IMG/VR virus record: IMGVR_UViG_3300031669_000043 | Span: 1 to 50,164 of that record | Direction: 5' to 3' (one strand) | Source of the DNA: a virus | DNA: 50,164 bases | Shown here: one piece after another, positions 6,056 through 13,202 of the stretch | How the letters are laid out: each line of letters starts with the position of its first letter | Position numbering within the stretch: the first letter of the stretch is position 1 | Made by a program: the position numbers and the translations under genes | Notes under the pieces: generated by a model | What the model saw: the letters and a program-made list of their open reading frames with translations, nothing else | The model's database searches: none | Told to the model about the DNA's origin: nothing

Positions 6056-7755
6056 GCGTGCAGATCATTCGCGGCGACTGCCTCGACGTGCTGAAAACGC
6101 TGCCGGATGCGAGCGTGGATTCCTGCGTAACCGACCCGCCCTATGGCCTAAAATTCATGGGCAAACTGTGGGATCACGGAATCCCTGCAGCGCCGTATTG
6201 GGTCGAGGTGCTGCGTGTCCTGAAACCCGGAGCGCACTTGCTCGCCTTTGGCGGAACGCGCACCTATCACCGCCTAGCCTGCGCGATTGAAGATGCGGGC
6301 TTTGAGATCCGCGATCAAATCGGCTATGCGTTCGGTTCTGGTTTCCCGAAAAGTCATAATCTCGATCGTCATCGGGGTGCGCTGTTTTGTGGATGTGGAG
6401 ACAATCACCATGAGAAGCCTGGGCCTGTCGCTGGAGCAAATGAAACTGCGAAAAAAAGAGCAACACCTGAAAGTAAAGAGGAAGCCAAACACGGAATGCG
6501 ATCACTGTGGGACGAAAATATATCGGCGCCCGAATGTGCTCCGCAAGAACGCGACGAAGTGCTGCAGCCATACCTGTCAGAACCGGCTATTGGGAAATGC
6601 ACACCTGCACACGCCAGCAGTGGTAGCGAAGCGCGCCAAGGCGTTTCTGGGAGACAAGAATCCAGCGTGGAAGGGCGGAGTAATTCAGCGGCATCGGCAC
6701 GGGAACTATGTACAGGTCCGGTATGTGAGAGCGCCAGAATGGGCACGGCTGATGGCGAGGAAGGACGGCTATGTGATGGAGCATCGGCTTGTGATGGCGA
6801 ACCGGATAGGCCGGACTCTGCTGCGCATGGAGGTGGTTCACCACGACGATCATGCGCCGCTGAACAACGCGACGACGAACCTGGAGTTGTGGCCGGACAA
6901 TCGGAGCCACAAACTCTGGGAGCATGGCCGAATTGCGGAAGGTGCGGCCTGCCGATTATTCCATCTGGGCTAGGCACCGCCCTCAAGCCGGCATGGGAGC
7001 CCATCGTTATGGCGCGCAAGCCGCTGGTGGGGACTGTTGCGGCGAACGTCGAGCGATTTGGAACCGGCGGGCTGAATATTGAAGAGTGCAGAGTTGGAAC
7101 TGCAGTCGAGACATGGCCCATTTCGCGCAGCTACGCGCCGGGCCAGATGCAGCCGGGGCATTCAGGTGAAACGCAAGGCACCGGTGATGCGCCCCCCGGC
7201 CGCTGGCCGGCGAACCTGATTCACGACGGCAGCGAGGAAGTGCTGGCATGTTTTCCTGCCAATGCCGGCGCAGCGGCCCCGGTCCACAAGCGCAACGGCG
7301 ACAAGTTCCGCAACACGTTCGGCGCATTCGCTGGAGACGTCGACGAGGCAGGCAGCACATTCCAAGGCGACAGTGGAAGCGCAGCGCGGTTCTTCTACTG
7401 CGCAAAAGCCTCCCGTCAAGACAGAAACGAGGGCCTGCGAGGGCGCGACAAGAAGCTGCTGAATTGGTCTAGCGGCACGCAATCACCCGGCACATTCCAA
7501 GCGCCCGGCACCGACAGAACCAGCGAGAACCATCACCCGACCGTCAAGCCGACCGACCTGATGCGCTACCTGTGCAGGCTGGTGACGCCGAAGGGCGGGA
7601 CGGTGCTTGATCCATTTATGGGCAGCGGCAGCACCGGGCGCGGCGCGATACGCGAGGGCTTCGGCTTCATTGGAATCGAGATCGACGCGGAGTATTGCGA
7701 GATCGCGTGCCTTCGCATTCATGCCGATGCGCCACTGTTTGCCGAGGTCGCATGA
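6052..7755 (+). CDS. site-specific DNA methyltransferase (N6-A/N4-C type) with a ~200-residue insert
   Basis: 567 residues. Motif IV DPPY at 28-31 and the SAM-binding motif DPFMGSGSTG at 520-529, in beta-class order, define a DNA amino-methyltransferase. The segment GLGTALKPAWEPIVMARKP is typical of phage members. Between about residues 105 and 305 there is a low-complexity insert rich in R, E, S, A and G that does not look like a folded domain. It coincides with a complete HNH gene in the +1 frame. The methyltransferase frame stays open through the whole insert, so a single full-length protein can be made. Probable role: protecting phage DNA from restriction. Confidence 0.85.
   Translation: MSVQIIRGDCLDVLKTLPDASVDSCVTDPPYGLKFMGKLWDHGIPAAPYWVEVLRVLKPGAHLLAFGGTRTYHRLACAIEDAGFEIRDQIGYAFGSGFPKSHNLDRHRGALFCGCGDNHHEKPGPVAGANETAKKRATPESKEEAKHGMRSLWDENISAPECAPQERDEVLQPYLSEPAIGKCTPAHASSGSEARQGVSGRQESSVEGRSNSAASARELCTGPVCESARMGTADGEEGRLCDGASACDGEPDRPDSAAHGGGSPRRSCAAEQRDDEPGVVAGQSEPQTLGAWPNCGRCGLPIIPSGLGTALKPAWEPIVMARKPLVGTVAANVERFGTGGLNIEECRVGTAVETWPISRSYAPGQMQPGHSGETQGTGDAPPGRWPANLIHDGSEEVLACFPANAGAAAPVHKRNGDKFRNTFGAFAGDVDEAGSTFQGDSGSAARFFYCAKASRQDRNEGLRGRDKKLLNWSSGTQSPGTFQAPGTDRTSENHHPTVKPTDLMRYLCRLVTPKGGTVLDPFMGSGSTGRGAIREGFGFIGIEIDAEYCEIACLRIHADAPLFAEVA
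6410..6973 (+). CDS. HNH endonuclease nested in the methyltransferase gene
   Basis: 187 residues in the +1 frame inside the methyltransferase. It has its own ribosome-binding site (GGAG nine bases before the ATG). Features: a zinc finger C-x2-C...C-x3-C (CDHCG near 30, CCSHTC near 51), the NPAWKGG motif common in phage HNH proteins, YVMEHRLVM, and the HNH core VVHHDDHAPLNNATTNLEL...H. Its TAG stop falls in the codons that give GLGTAL in the methyltransferase, where related enzymes usually have GWGTAL. It probably acts as a homing endonuclease that carries the surrounding DNA into phages lacking it. Confidence 0.8.
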   Translation: MRSLGLSLEQMKLRKKEQHLKVKRKPNTECDHCGTKIYRRPNVLRKNATKCCSHTCQNRLLGNAHLHTPAVVAKRAKAFLGDKNPAWKGGVIQRHRHGNYVQVRYVRAPEWARLMARKDGYVMEHRLVMANRIGRTLLRMEVVHHDDHAPLNNATTNLELWPDNRSHKLWEHGRIAEGAACRLFHLG

Positions 7756-8222
7756 GCGAAATCTTTCTTCGCAAACTAGCGAACGGCACGCTCGCGCCGG
7801 CGACCGAGGAAGATCAGGAAGCGCTGAAACGGTTCAAAATGGGCGTCGTGGTTCGGTGCGAGGTCAAGCAGGTAAGAAATTACGAGTTCATGAAAAAGTG
7901 GTTCGCCTTGGTAAATTTCGCGTTCGACCAATGGAGTGAATTTCCGATGCCCGAGTACAACGGGGAAGCAGTCCAGCCAAACAGAGACAAGTTCAGGCGG
8001 GATGTTACGATTCTCGCTGGTTATTTCCATCCGGTCGTGAATGTTCGCGGCGAGGTCCGCGTCGAGGCCGATTCGATTTCCTTTGCGAACATGACCGAGG
8101 AGATATTCGAGAAGTTGTATTCCAAAACCATCGACGTAATCCTGCAAAAAATCCTGTACCGCAAAGGCTATAGCGAGAAGCAGTTGCGGGATTTGGTTGA
8201 TCAAACATTGGCGTTTTCATGA
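7752..8222 (+). CDS. DUF1367-family phage protein
   Basis: 156 residues starting MSEIFLRKLANGTLAPATEE, with RNYEFMKKWFALVNFAFDQW and an FRRDVTILAGYF region, features I associate with DUF1367 (a family found near NinB-type recombination genes in lambdoid phages). No catalytic motif is visible. Coupled by ATGA to both neighbours. Early DNA-metabolism context. Confidence 0.72.
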   Translation: MSEIFLRKLANGTLAPATEEDQEALKRFKMGVVVRCEVKQVRNYEFMKKWFALVNFAFDQWSEFPMPEYNGEAVQPNRDKFRRDVTILAGYFHPVVNVRGEVRVEADSISFANMTEEIFEKLYSKTIDVILQKILYRKGYSEKQLRDLVDQTLAFS

Positions 8223-8653
8223 AGGGCGGTCTGCATTGGGACGAACAGCGCCTTCTGGAATTCCAGAAGCGCATAGGCGCGAGTAAGGGGCGCGTCGTTC
8301 ATCTGCTGGATAAGCCGAAGCCGAACAAGCACAAAGCGATTCCGCGGGTCGTAGATGGCGTGAAGTTCGCCAGCGGTCTTGAGGCGCAGTTATGGGTCGA
8401 TTATCGTCTGCTGGAAAAGGCGGGGCAGATCAGGAATCTCAGGCGGCAGGTACGATTCAGCCTGTTTGCCAACGGGGGCGAGCACATCGGGACGTACAAG
8501 GCGGATATGGTGTTCGAGGAATTGCGGGAAGGGGTCTGGAAGCGCGTCGTGAGCGATGTGAAGTCCGAACATACCCGGAACCTTCCTGCGTGGGCCAGGA
8601 CGAAGAAATTGATGCTTGCCTGCCACAATATCAGCGTGAGGGAGTTGCCGTGA
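8219..8653 (+). CDS. DUF1064-family PD-(D/E)XK-like nuclease
   Basis: 144 residues. The core reads FASGLEAQLW, then a strand with YKADMVFEE, then VSDVKSEHT, giving the E...D...(D)xK arrangement of a restriction-endonuclease-like fold. That layout fits DUF1064, a phage family of predicted endonucleases. The GASKGRVVHLLDK segment near the N-terminus is basic. Coupled to both neighbours by four-base overlaps. Confidence 0.7.
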   Translation: MKGGLHWDEQRLLEFQKRIGASKGRVVHLLDKPKPNKHKAIPRVVDGVKFASGLEAQLWVDYRLLEKAGQIRNLRRQVRFSLFANGGEHIGTYKADMVFEELREGVWKRVVSDVKSEHTRNLPAWARTKKLMLACHNISVRELP

Positions 8654-8916
8654 CTGAATCCGAATATCTCCTTCGCGTGAAGAACTGCCGCTGCGTTATC
8701 TGCTGGTACAAACTCGGGGTGAAAACTTCGCCGTGTGACGCGCATCATGTCGGGACCGGAAACGAGCATAACGATTTCGCCACGGTTGCTCTATGCAAAG
8801 AGCATCACCAAGGCGCGACCGGGGTGCATGGGAAGCATCGCAAGGCGTTTCATTTGCTGTGGAACACCAGCGATATTTTACTGTTGGCGTGGACTGTGAA
8901 GGAGGTCATGCGATGA
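8650..8916 (+). CDS. small HNH/Ref-like zinc nuclease
   Basis: 88 residues, GTG start overlapping the previous stop. Contains C-x2-C (CRCVIC), PCDAHHVG, LCKEHHQG and GVHGKH, the Cys/His pattern of the recombination-enhancing nuclease (Ref)/HNH-like family seen in phages. These act in DNA recombination or processing together with nearby annealing proteins. Coupled to the next gene by ATGA. Confidence 0.7.
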   Translation: MTESEYLLRVKNCRCVICWYKLGVKTSPCDAHHVGTGNEHNDFATVALCKEHHQGATGVHGKHRKAFHLLWNTSDILLLAWTVKEVMR

Positions 8917-9101
8917 AAGAAAAGGACTATCTGCCGAGCGATTTTATCAGCGAGGTCAACAAATGGAAAATGGAACTGACCCGGCCTGCCGAGCCGCCGA
9001 AGTACGAGTTCAAACCGCCAAGGCCGGTATTCCCTTTTGCGCCTCATCCTCGGCAAGATGAGCTTGACGCGCAAAAGGCAATTCCGAGCCTAGTTCGGTA
9101 A
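8913..9101 (+). CDS. 62-residue proline-rich protein, unknown
   Basis: Starts MKEKDYLPSDFISEVNKWKM and has a Pro/Phe-rich middle (PPRPVFPFAPHP). No cysteines or membrane helix. ATGA overlap with the preceding gene. No family recognised. Confidence 0.55.
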   Translation: MKEKDYLPSDFISEVNKWKMELTRPAEPPKYEFKPPRPVFPFAPHPRQDELDAQKAIPSLVR

Positions 9102-9121
9102 CGCTCGAAGATTCAACGTGG

Positions 9122-9181
9122 TTGTTTGCTGGCCTGCTGATTGCGGCGCTGGTGTTTTGTTGGTGGTGGGGAACGAAATAA
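9122..9181 (+). CDS. possible 19-residue membrane peptide with non-standard start
   Basis: Between the previous stop and the NeuB-like gene there is a short open stretch ending LFAGLLIAALVFCWWWGTK, a convincing membrane helix. The reading frame (open from 9068) contains no ATG or GTG; TTG at 9122 is the only usual start. It could be expressed from TTG or from a rarer codon, or be a remnant. Confidence 0.25.
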   Translation: MFAGLLIAALVFCWWWGTK

Positions 9182-9192
9182 CGGGAGGATGA

Positions 9193-10023
9193 ATGTACCT
9201 GATCGCAGAGTGCGGAATAAACGGAAATGGCAGCGAGGAACTTGCGAAGCTGATGATTCGGCACGCGCACGAAGCTGGCTTTGACGCTGTGAAATTCCAA
9301 AAGCGCAGCCTTGAGCAATGCTATACCAAGGAATTTCTCGATTCTCCGCGCGAGTCACCGTGGGGAAAAACGCAGCGGGCGCAGAAGGAGGCGCTTGAGT
9401 TCTCGCGGTTGCAGTACACCCTGATCGACGCTTACTGCAAGGAATTGGGTGTGGCGTGGTCGGCGTCAGCCTGGGACTTGGATTCTCAGGAATTTATTCA
9501 CTCGTTCAATGTTCCGTTCAACAAAGTGGCGTCACCAATGCTCGGTAACTGGCCGCTATTGCGGAAGATCGCCAGCGAGCGCAAGCGCACCTTCATTTCT
9601 ACCGGCATGAGCACGCTGGCCGAAATAGACGAAGTGGTTGCGCTGTTCCGCAAGGCCGATTGCCCGTTCGAGTTGATGCACTGCAATTCGACCTATCCGA
9701 TGCCGGAAGATCAGGCGAACCTGAACTGCATTCCGATGCTGCGCGATCGGTACGGGTGTGAGGTCGGCTACTCGGGCCATGAAACCTGCCTCACGAAAGT
9801 CTGCGTTGCTGCGGTTGCTCTCGGGGCGAGTTCAATCGAGCGCCATATCACGTTGGAGCGGGCGATGTACGGGAGCGACCAAGCCGCCTCAATCGAAACA
9901 CACCATCTGCGGGATTTCGTCGAAACGGTGCGGGCGATTCCTGCGATTCTCGGAACGGGGATCAAGGACGTTACCGAAAGCGAATGGCCGGCGCGGAAGA
10001 AACTGCGGGTAGAAGTCGCATGA
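9193..10023 (+). CDS. NeuB-like nonulosonic acid synthase without SAF domain
   Basis: 276 residues of the NeuB TIM-barrel: LIAECGINGNGSEELAKLM at the N-terminus, DAVKFQKR, ISTGMSTLAEID, the metal-ligand segment MHCNSTYPMPEDQANL, GYSGHE (usually GYSDHT) and GASSIERHITL. NeuB enzymes condense phosphoenolpyruvate with an N-acetyl sugar to make sialic, legionaminic or pseudaminic acid. The protein stops right after the barrel (ARKKLR), where normal enzymes of ~340 residues continue into a C-terminal SAF (antifreeze-like) lid. GGGAGG lies just upstream of the ATG. First gene of the sugar cassette. Confidence 0.88.
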   Translation: MYLIAECGINGNGSEELAKLMIRHAHEAGFDAVKFQKRSLEQCYTKEFLDSPRESPWGKTQRAQKEALEFSRLQYTLIDAYCKELGVAWSASAWDLDSQEFIHSFNVPFNKVASPMLGNWPLLRKIASERKRTFISTGMSTLAEIDEVVALFRKADCPFELMHCNSTYPMPEDQANLNCIPMLRDRYGCEVGYSGHETCLTKVCVAAVALGASSIERHITLERAMYGSDQAASIETHHLRDFVETVRAIPAILGTGIKDVTESEWPARKKLRVEVA

Positions 10024-10718
10024 ACGTCGTTTGCATAATCGGCGCTCGTTCTGGCTCCAAGGGCGTTCCGGGGAAAAACATTCGCCACTTGTCCGGTCAT
10101 CCCCTGCTCGCTTACTCAATCCGTTCGGCCCAGGAAGCGGGCATTGCCGAAATCGTCGTATCGACCGATTCAATCGAATACGCCAGCATCGCCAAAAAGT
10201 ACGGTGCGCGTGCGGTCTTGAGACCAGATGCGATTTCTCAGGACAATTCGACCGATTTCCAGTACATCGCTCACGCGATTTCGACGTTTGACCCTCCTGC
10301 GGATTTGATCGTCCACCTTCGGCCGACTACACCTCTGCGAGACCCGCTGTTGATCCAAGGGGCGGTCAATGATCTGAAAGCGTGCGAGTCTGCAACGGCT
10401 TTGCGGTCCGTGGAGGAAATGAGCGAGTCTGCGTGGAAGTGCTTCGAGATATTTTCCGGTAAGCTGATCGGATTGGGCGGGGAGGCTTCGCTGGATCAAT
10501 TCAACGATCCGCGTATGGAATTCAAAAAGACATTCAGGCCGAACGGCTACGTCGATGTGATTCGCACGTCAATGATTTACAAGGGGCTTCTTCACGGCGA
10601 TGCGGTTCTCCCGTACATCACGCCAGTCGTTACCGAAATCGACACTGAGGAAGATTTTGAGTTTGTGCAGTATCAGGCCCGCAAGCATCCTGAGTTGGTG
10701 CGGGCGTTTTTCCCATGA
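10020..10718 (+). CDS. NeuA-like CMP-nonulosonate cytidylyltransferase
   Basis: 232 residues. The nucleotide-binding loop reads IGARSGSKGVPGKNIRHL near the N-terminus, followed by VVSTDS and LRPTTPLRDP, the set of motifs of CMP-N-acetylneuraminate synthetases and close relatives. The enzyme would activate the acid made by the NeuB-like protein with CTP. Length is normal for the family. ATGA overlap with the NeuB-like gene. Exact sugar specificity cannot be read from the sequence. Confidence 0.88.
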   Translation: MNVVCIIGARSGSKGVPGKNIRHLSGHPLLAYSIRSAQEAGIAEIVVSTDSIEYASIAKKYGARAVLRPDAISQDNSTDFQYIAHAISTFDPPADLIVHLRPTTPLRDPLLIQGAVNDLKACESATALRSVEEMSESAWKCFEIFSGKLIGLGGEASLDQFNDPRMEFKKTFRPNGYVDVIRTSMIYKGLLHGDAVLPYITPVVTEIDTEEDFEFVQYQARKHPELVRAFFP

Positions 10719-12067
10719 GCGCATATTCTTTTTCGCGTGAGTCTCGGGCGGTGCCGTTTGTGAACACCGAGCACAGACACATTCACACCGAAATTCCGGC
10801 GCCTGGGGCGAAGGAAATCCTTGAGCGTTTGGATGTAGTCGAGTCCAGATCAATGCACGGCCAATTGCCGATTGTGTGGGATCATGCTTTAGATCACTAC
10901 GTAGCGGACAATTGCGGAAATATGTTTCTGGATTTCACGTCCGGTATTTTCGTTGCGAACGTCGGGCATTCAAATCTGGCGGTCGTGGAAGCGGTGCGGG
11001 AAGCAATGAATATCGAGCCGCTTCATTCCTACGCATACGCTACCGAAATCCGCGCCAAGTATCTCGAACGTCTAACGCAATGGTCCGGTTTCGAAAAAGC
11101 CTTCCTGCTATCGTCTGGAACTGAGGCGACTGAAGCGGCCTTGAAGCTCATTCGGATGCGCGGCCAAAAGCTCGGAAAACGGAGACCGGGAATTCTCTGC
11201 ATCGACGGAAACTGGCACGGTCGGACGATGGGCGCGCAGTTGATGAGTTCCAATGCCGCACAAAAGGCGTGGATCGGTTTCGACGACCCGAGCATTACCC
11301 ATTTTCCGTTTCCTACGCAGGAAATTCTGACTATCCGCCAGCAGACAGCGGCCGAGTTTTTCCGCGATTGGTTGCCGCGGATTCTGGCGGCGAAGGGGAT
11401 TGATGCGCGCAGGGACTTCTGCGGAGTGATGCTTGAGGCTTTCCAAGGGTGGTCGGCGTGGTTCTATCCTCCCGATTTCGTCCAAGAGATTGAAAAGTGG
11501 TGCCGGGAAAACAGTCTCCTGCTGTGCTTTGACGAAATGCAGGCAGGATTCGCCAGGACAGGCCGGAAGTTCGGTTATGAGCACTACGCGGTCAAGCCTG
11601 ACCTGATCTGCGTCGGCAAGGGCATGGGCGGCGGATTGCCCCTTTCCGGCGTTCTGGGCAGGGCTGAGATTCTCGATCTGCCGGAAGTCGGTAATATGTC
11701 GAGCACGCACGGCGGGAATCCGCTTTGCTGCGCGGCCGGTCTTGCGGTGATTGACGAAATCGAGCGGCTGGATTTGGTGAACGAAACGGCGAGAAAGGAA
11801 ATGATCCTTTTCCCGGCGTTGGCGAATTTGCGCCTGAGTTGCTGGAGCCGAGTAACCGGCTTCTGGGGGCATGGCTTGATCGCAGCGGTGCATTTCGATT
11901 CTGCGGAACTGGCAAGCCGTGTTGCCGAGCGGTGTATGGAGAAGGGCGTATTGGTGGTGCATACGGGGCGCGAGAGTATCAAACTCGGGCCTCCGCTTAC
12001 AATTCCAGATGCGGCGTTGATCGAGGGCGTCGAGGTCATCGCTGAGGCGATAAAGGAACTGGCGTGA
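10715..12067 (+). CDS. class III PLP-dependent aminotransferase
   Basis: 450 residues with normal family features: SSGTEATEAALKL at 133-145 (phosphate-binding), FDEMQAGFARTG from 272 (PLP aspartate D273) and the Schiff-base lysine in CVGKGMGGGLPLSG (K302). Glutamate-1-semialdehyde and acetylornithine aminotransferases share this fold. In a NeuB/NeuA cassette it most likely aminates a sugar or a side-chain precursor, but the substrate is unknown. Coupled by ATGA to the NeuA-like gene. Confidence 0.87.
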   Translation: MSAYSFSRESRAVPFVNTEHRHIHTEIPAPGAKEILERLDVVESRSMHGQLPIVWDHALDHYVADNCGNMFLDFTSGIFVANVGHSNLAVVEAVREAMNIEPLHSYAYATEIRAKYLERLTQWSGFEKAFLLSSGTEATEAALKLIRMRGQKLGKRRPGILCIDGNWHGRTMGAQLMSSNAAQKAWIGFDDPSITHFPFPTQEILTIRQQTAAEFFRDWLPRILAAKGIDARRDFCGVMLEAFQGWSAWFYPPDFVQEIEKWCRENSLLLCFDEMQAGFARTGRKFGYEHYAVKPDLICVGKGMGGGLPLSGVLGRAEILDLPEVGNMSSTHGGNPLCCAAGLAVIDEIERLDLVNETARKEMILFPALANLRLSCWSRVTGFWGHGLIAAVHFDSAELASRVAERCMEKGVLVVHTGRESIKLGPPLTIPDAALIEGVEVIAEAIKELA

Positions 12068-12504
12068 TGCTCGGATTGCGTCATGTCGGCATTGTCGTAT
12101 CTGACCTGAATGAAGCTATCGGGTTCTATTGCAGCTTGCTCGGTTTTCAGCACGTTCAAAAAGCGTATGAGTTCGGACATTCTCTCGATTCGATGCTTGC
12201 GCTTGATGGAGCGAAAGTAACCACGGTAAAACTGATTGCGCCGAACGGCGGCATGATCGAGTTGTTGAAATTCGATGAGCCAGGGAGCTCTCCGGTAGGC
12301 CGCGCGATTTTCGACCTTGGCATTTCACACATTGCGATCACGGTGCAAAACTTGGACAAGGAATATCAGCGGTTGAAACTGTGTGGCGTGGAGTTCGTTT
12401 CCGCGCCTGTGCAATCTGGGGCGGCGCGGGTTGCGTTCGCTATCGACCCGGAGGGGAATCGAGTCGAGCTGGTTCAGGATGTTACTTTTCCAAGGGCGGC
12501 GTGA
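12067..12504 (+). CDS. VOC-superfamily metalloprotein (glyoxalase/epimerase-like)
   Basis: 145 residues in two beta-alpha-beta-beta-beta modules. The expected metal ligands are in place: H6 (LRHVGIVV), E65 (MIELLKF), H88 (SHIAITV) and E134 (NRVELVQ). Members include glyoxalase I, methylmalonyl-CoA epimerase and dioxygenases; an epimerase or isomerase step in sugar synthesis is plausible but unproven. The stop of the aminotransferase overlaps the ATG (TGATG); a GTG three bases earlier is an alternative start. Confidence 0.83.
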   Translation: MLGLRHVGIVVSDLNEAIGFYCSLLGFQHVQKAYEFGHSLDSMLALDGAKVTTVKLIAPNGGMIELLKFDEPGSSPVGRAIFDLGISHIAITVQNLDKEYQRLKLCGVEFVSAPVQSGAARVAFAIDPEGNRVELVQDVTFPRAA

Positions 12505-13202
12505 AAGTTTGTAAGAAATGTGGCGGGACTGATTTTGTGCCTAGCGGGTATTGCAGACCGTGTGCAAAAGTGCGTGTTGCTAAATGGCAAAAAGAGCATC
12601 CAGAGAGAGGTATAGCGGCGTCTAAAAAGTGGCGCGAAGCGCATCGAGAGAAATCGAGAGCAAACACAAAAAAATGGCAAGAAAAAAATAAAGAATATCG
12701 CGCTGAGTATGGGCGCAAGTGGAGAGAGGAACATCAGGAAGAACATAAAGCTGCAAAAAAGAAGTGGCGTGAAAAGAACAAAGATAGACACGAGCAATAT
12801 CAAATAGCGTGGGAAACAGCGAATCGCAAGCGTCGTAGTGCCGGCCGTAAGGAATGGCGAGAACAGAACAGGGAGAGAGATCGTAAAAATTTAATTGAGT
12901 GGGCAAAAAAGTATCCCGATAGAGTTCGCATCAAAGCGCAGAACAGAAGGGCGAAAAAGAAAAGTAATGGCGGCAGTCTGTCGAGAGATATAGTCTCAAA
13001 ATTACTGCAATTGCAAAAAGAGAAATGCGCGATCTGCCGCGTTCCGCTTAATGGGGAGTACCATCTAGACCACATATTGCCTTTAATCCTCAAGGGCAGA
13101 AATGAAGATAAAAATATGCAATTACTTTGTCCTCCATGTAACCTGTCTAAGTCGAGCAAGCATCCTATAGAATTCATGCAATCGAGAGGGTTTCTATGTT
13201 GA
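12501..13202 (+). CDS. HNH endonuclease, copy 2 of 3 paralogues
   Basis: 233 residues, GTG start overlapping the VOC stop. An N-terminal zinc knuckle (CKKCGGTDF...CRPC) is followed by several short repeats of the KKWREKN/RKWREEH type, a basic helical array likely to bind DNA, and then a full HNH domain: KCAICR, YHLDH, GRNEDKNMQLLCPPCN and HPIEFMQSRGFLC. It lies between two sugar-cassette genes and overlaps the next start by seven bases, so it looks like an insertion that kept translational coupling. AT-rich compared with its neighbours. Confidence 0.85.
   Translation: MKVCKKCGGTDFVPSGYCRPCAKVRVAKWQKEHPERGIAASKKWREAHREKSRANTKKWQEKNKEYRAEYGRKWREEHQEEHKAAKKKWREKNKDRHEQYQIAWETANRKRRSAGRKEWREQNRERDRKNLIEWAKKYPDRVRIKAQNRRAKKKSNGGSLSRDIVSKLLQLQKEKCAICRVPLNGEYHLDHILPLILKGRNEDKNMQLLCPPCNLSKSSKHPIEFMQSRGFLC

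Noticed and set aside
6405-7121. Long minus-strand ORF across the methyltransferase/HNH overlap
   Set aside because: Ser/Pro/Arg low-complexity sequence with no start context; it reflects codon bias of the two plus-strand frames. Kept in mind as a caution for the dual-coding claim.
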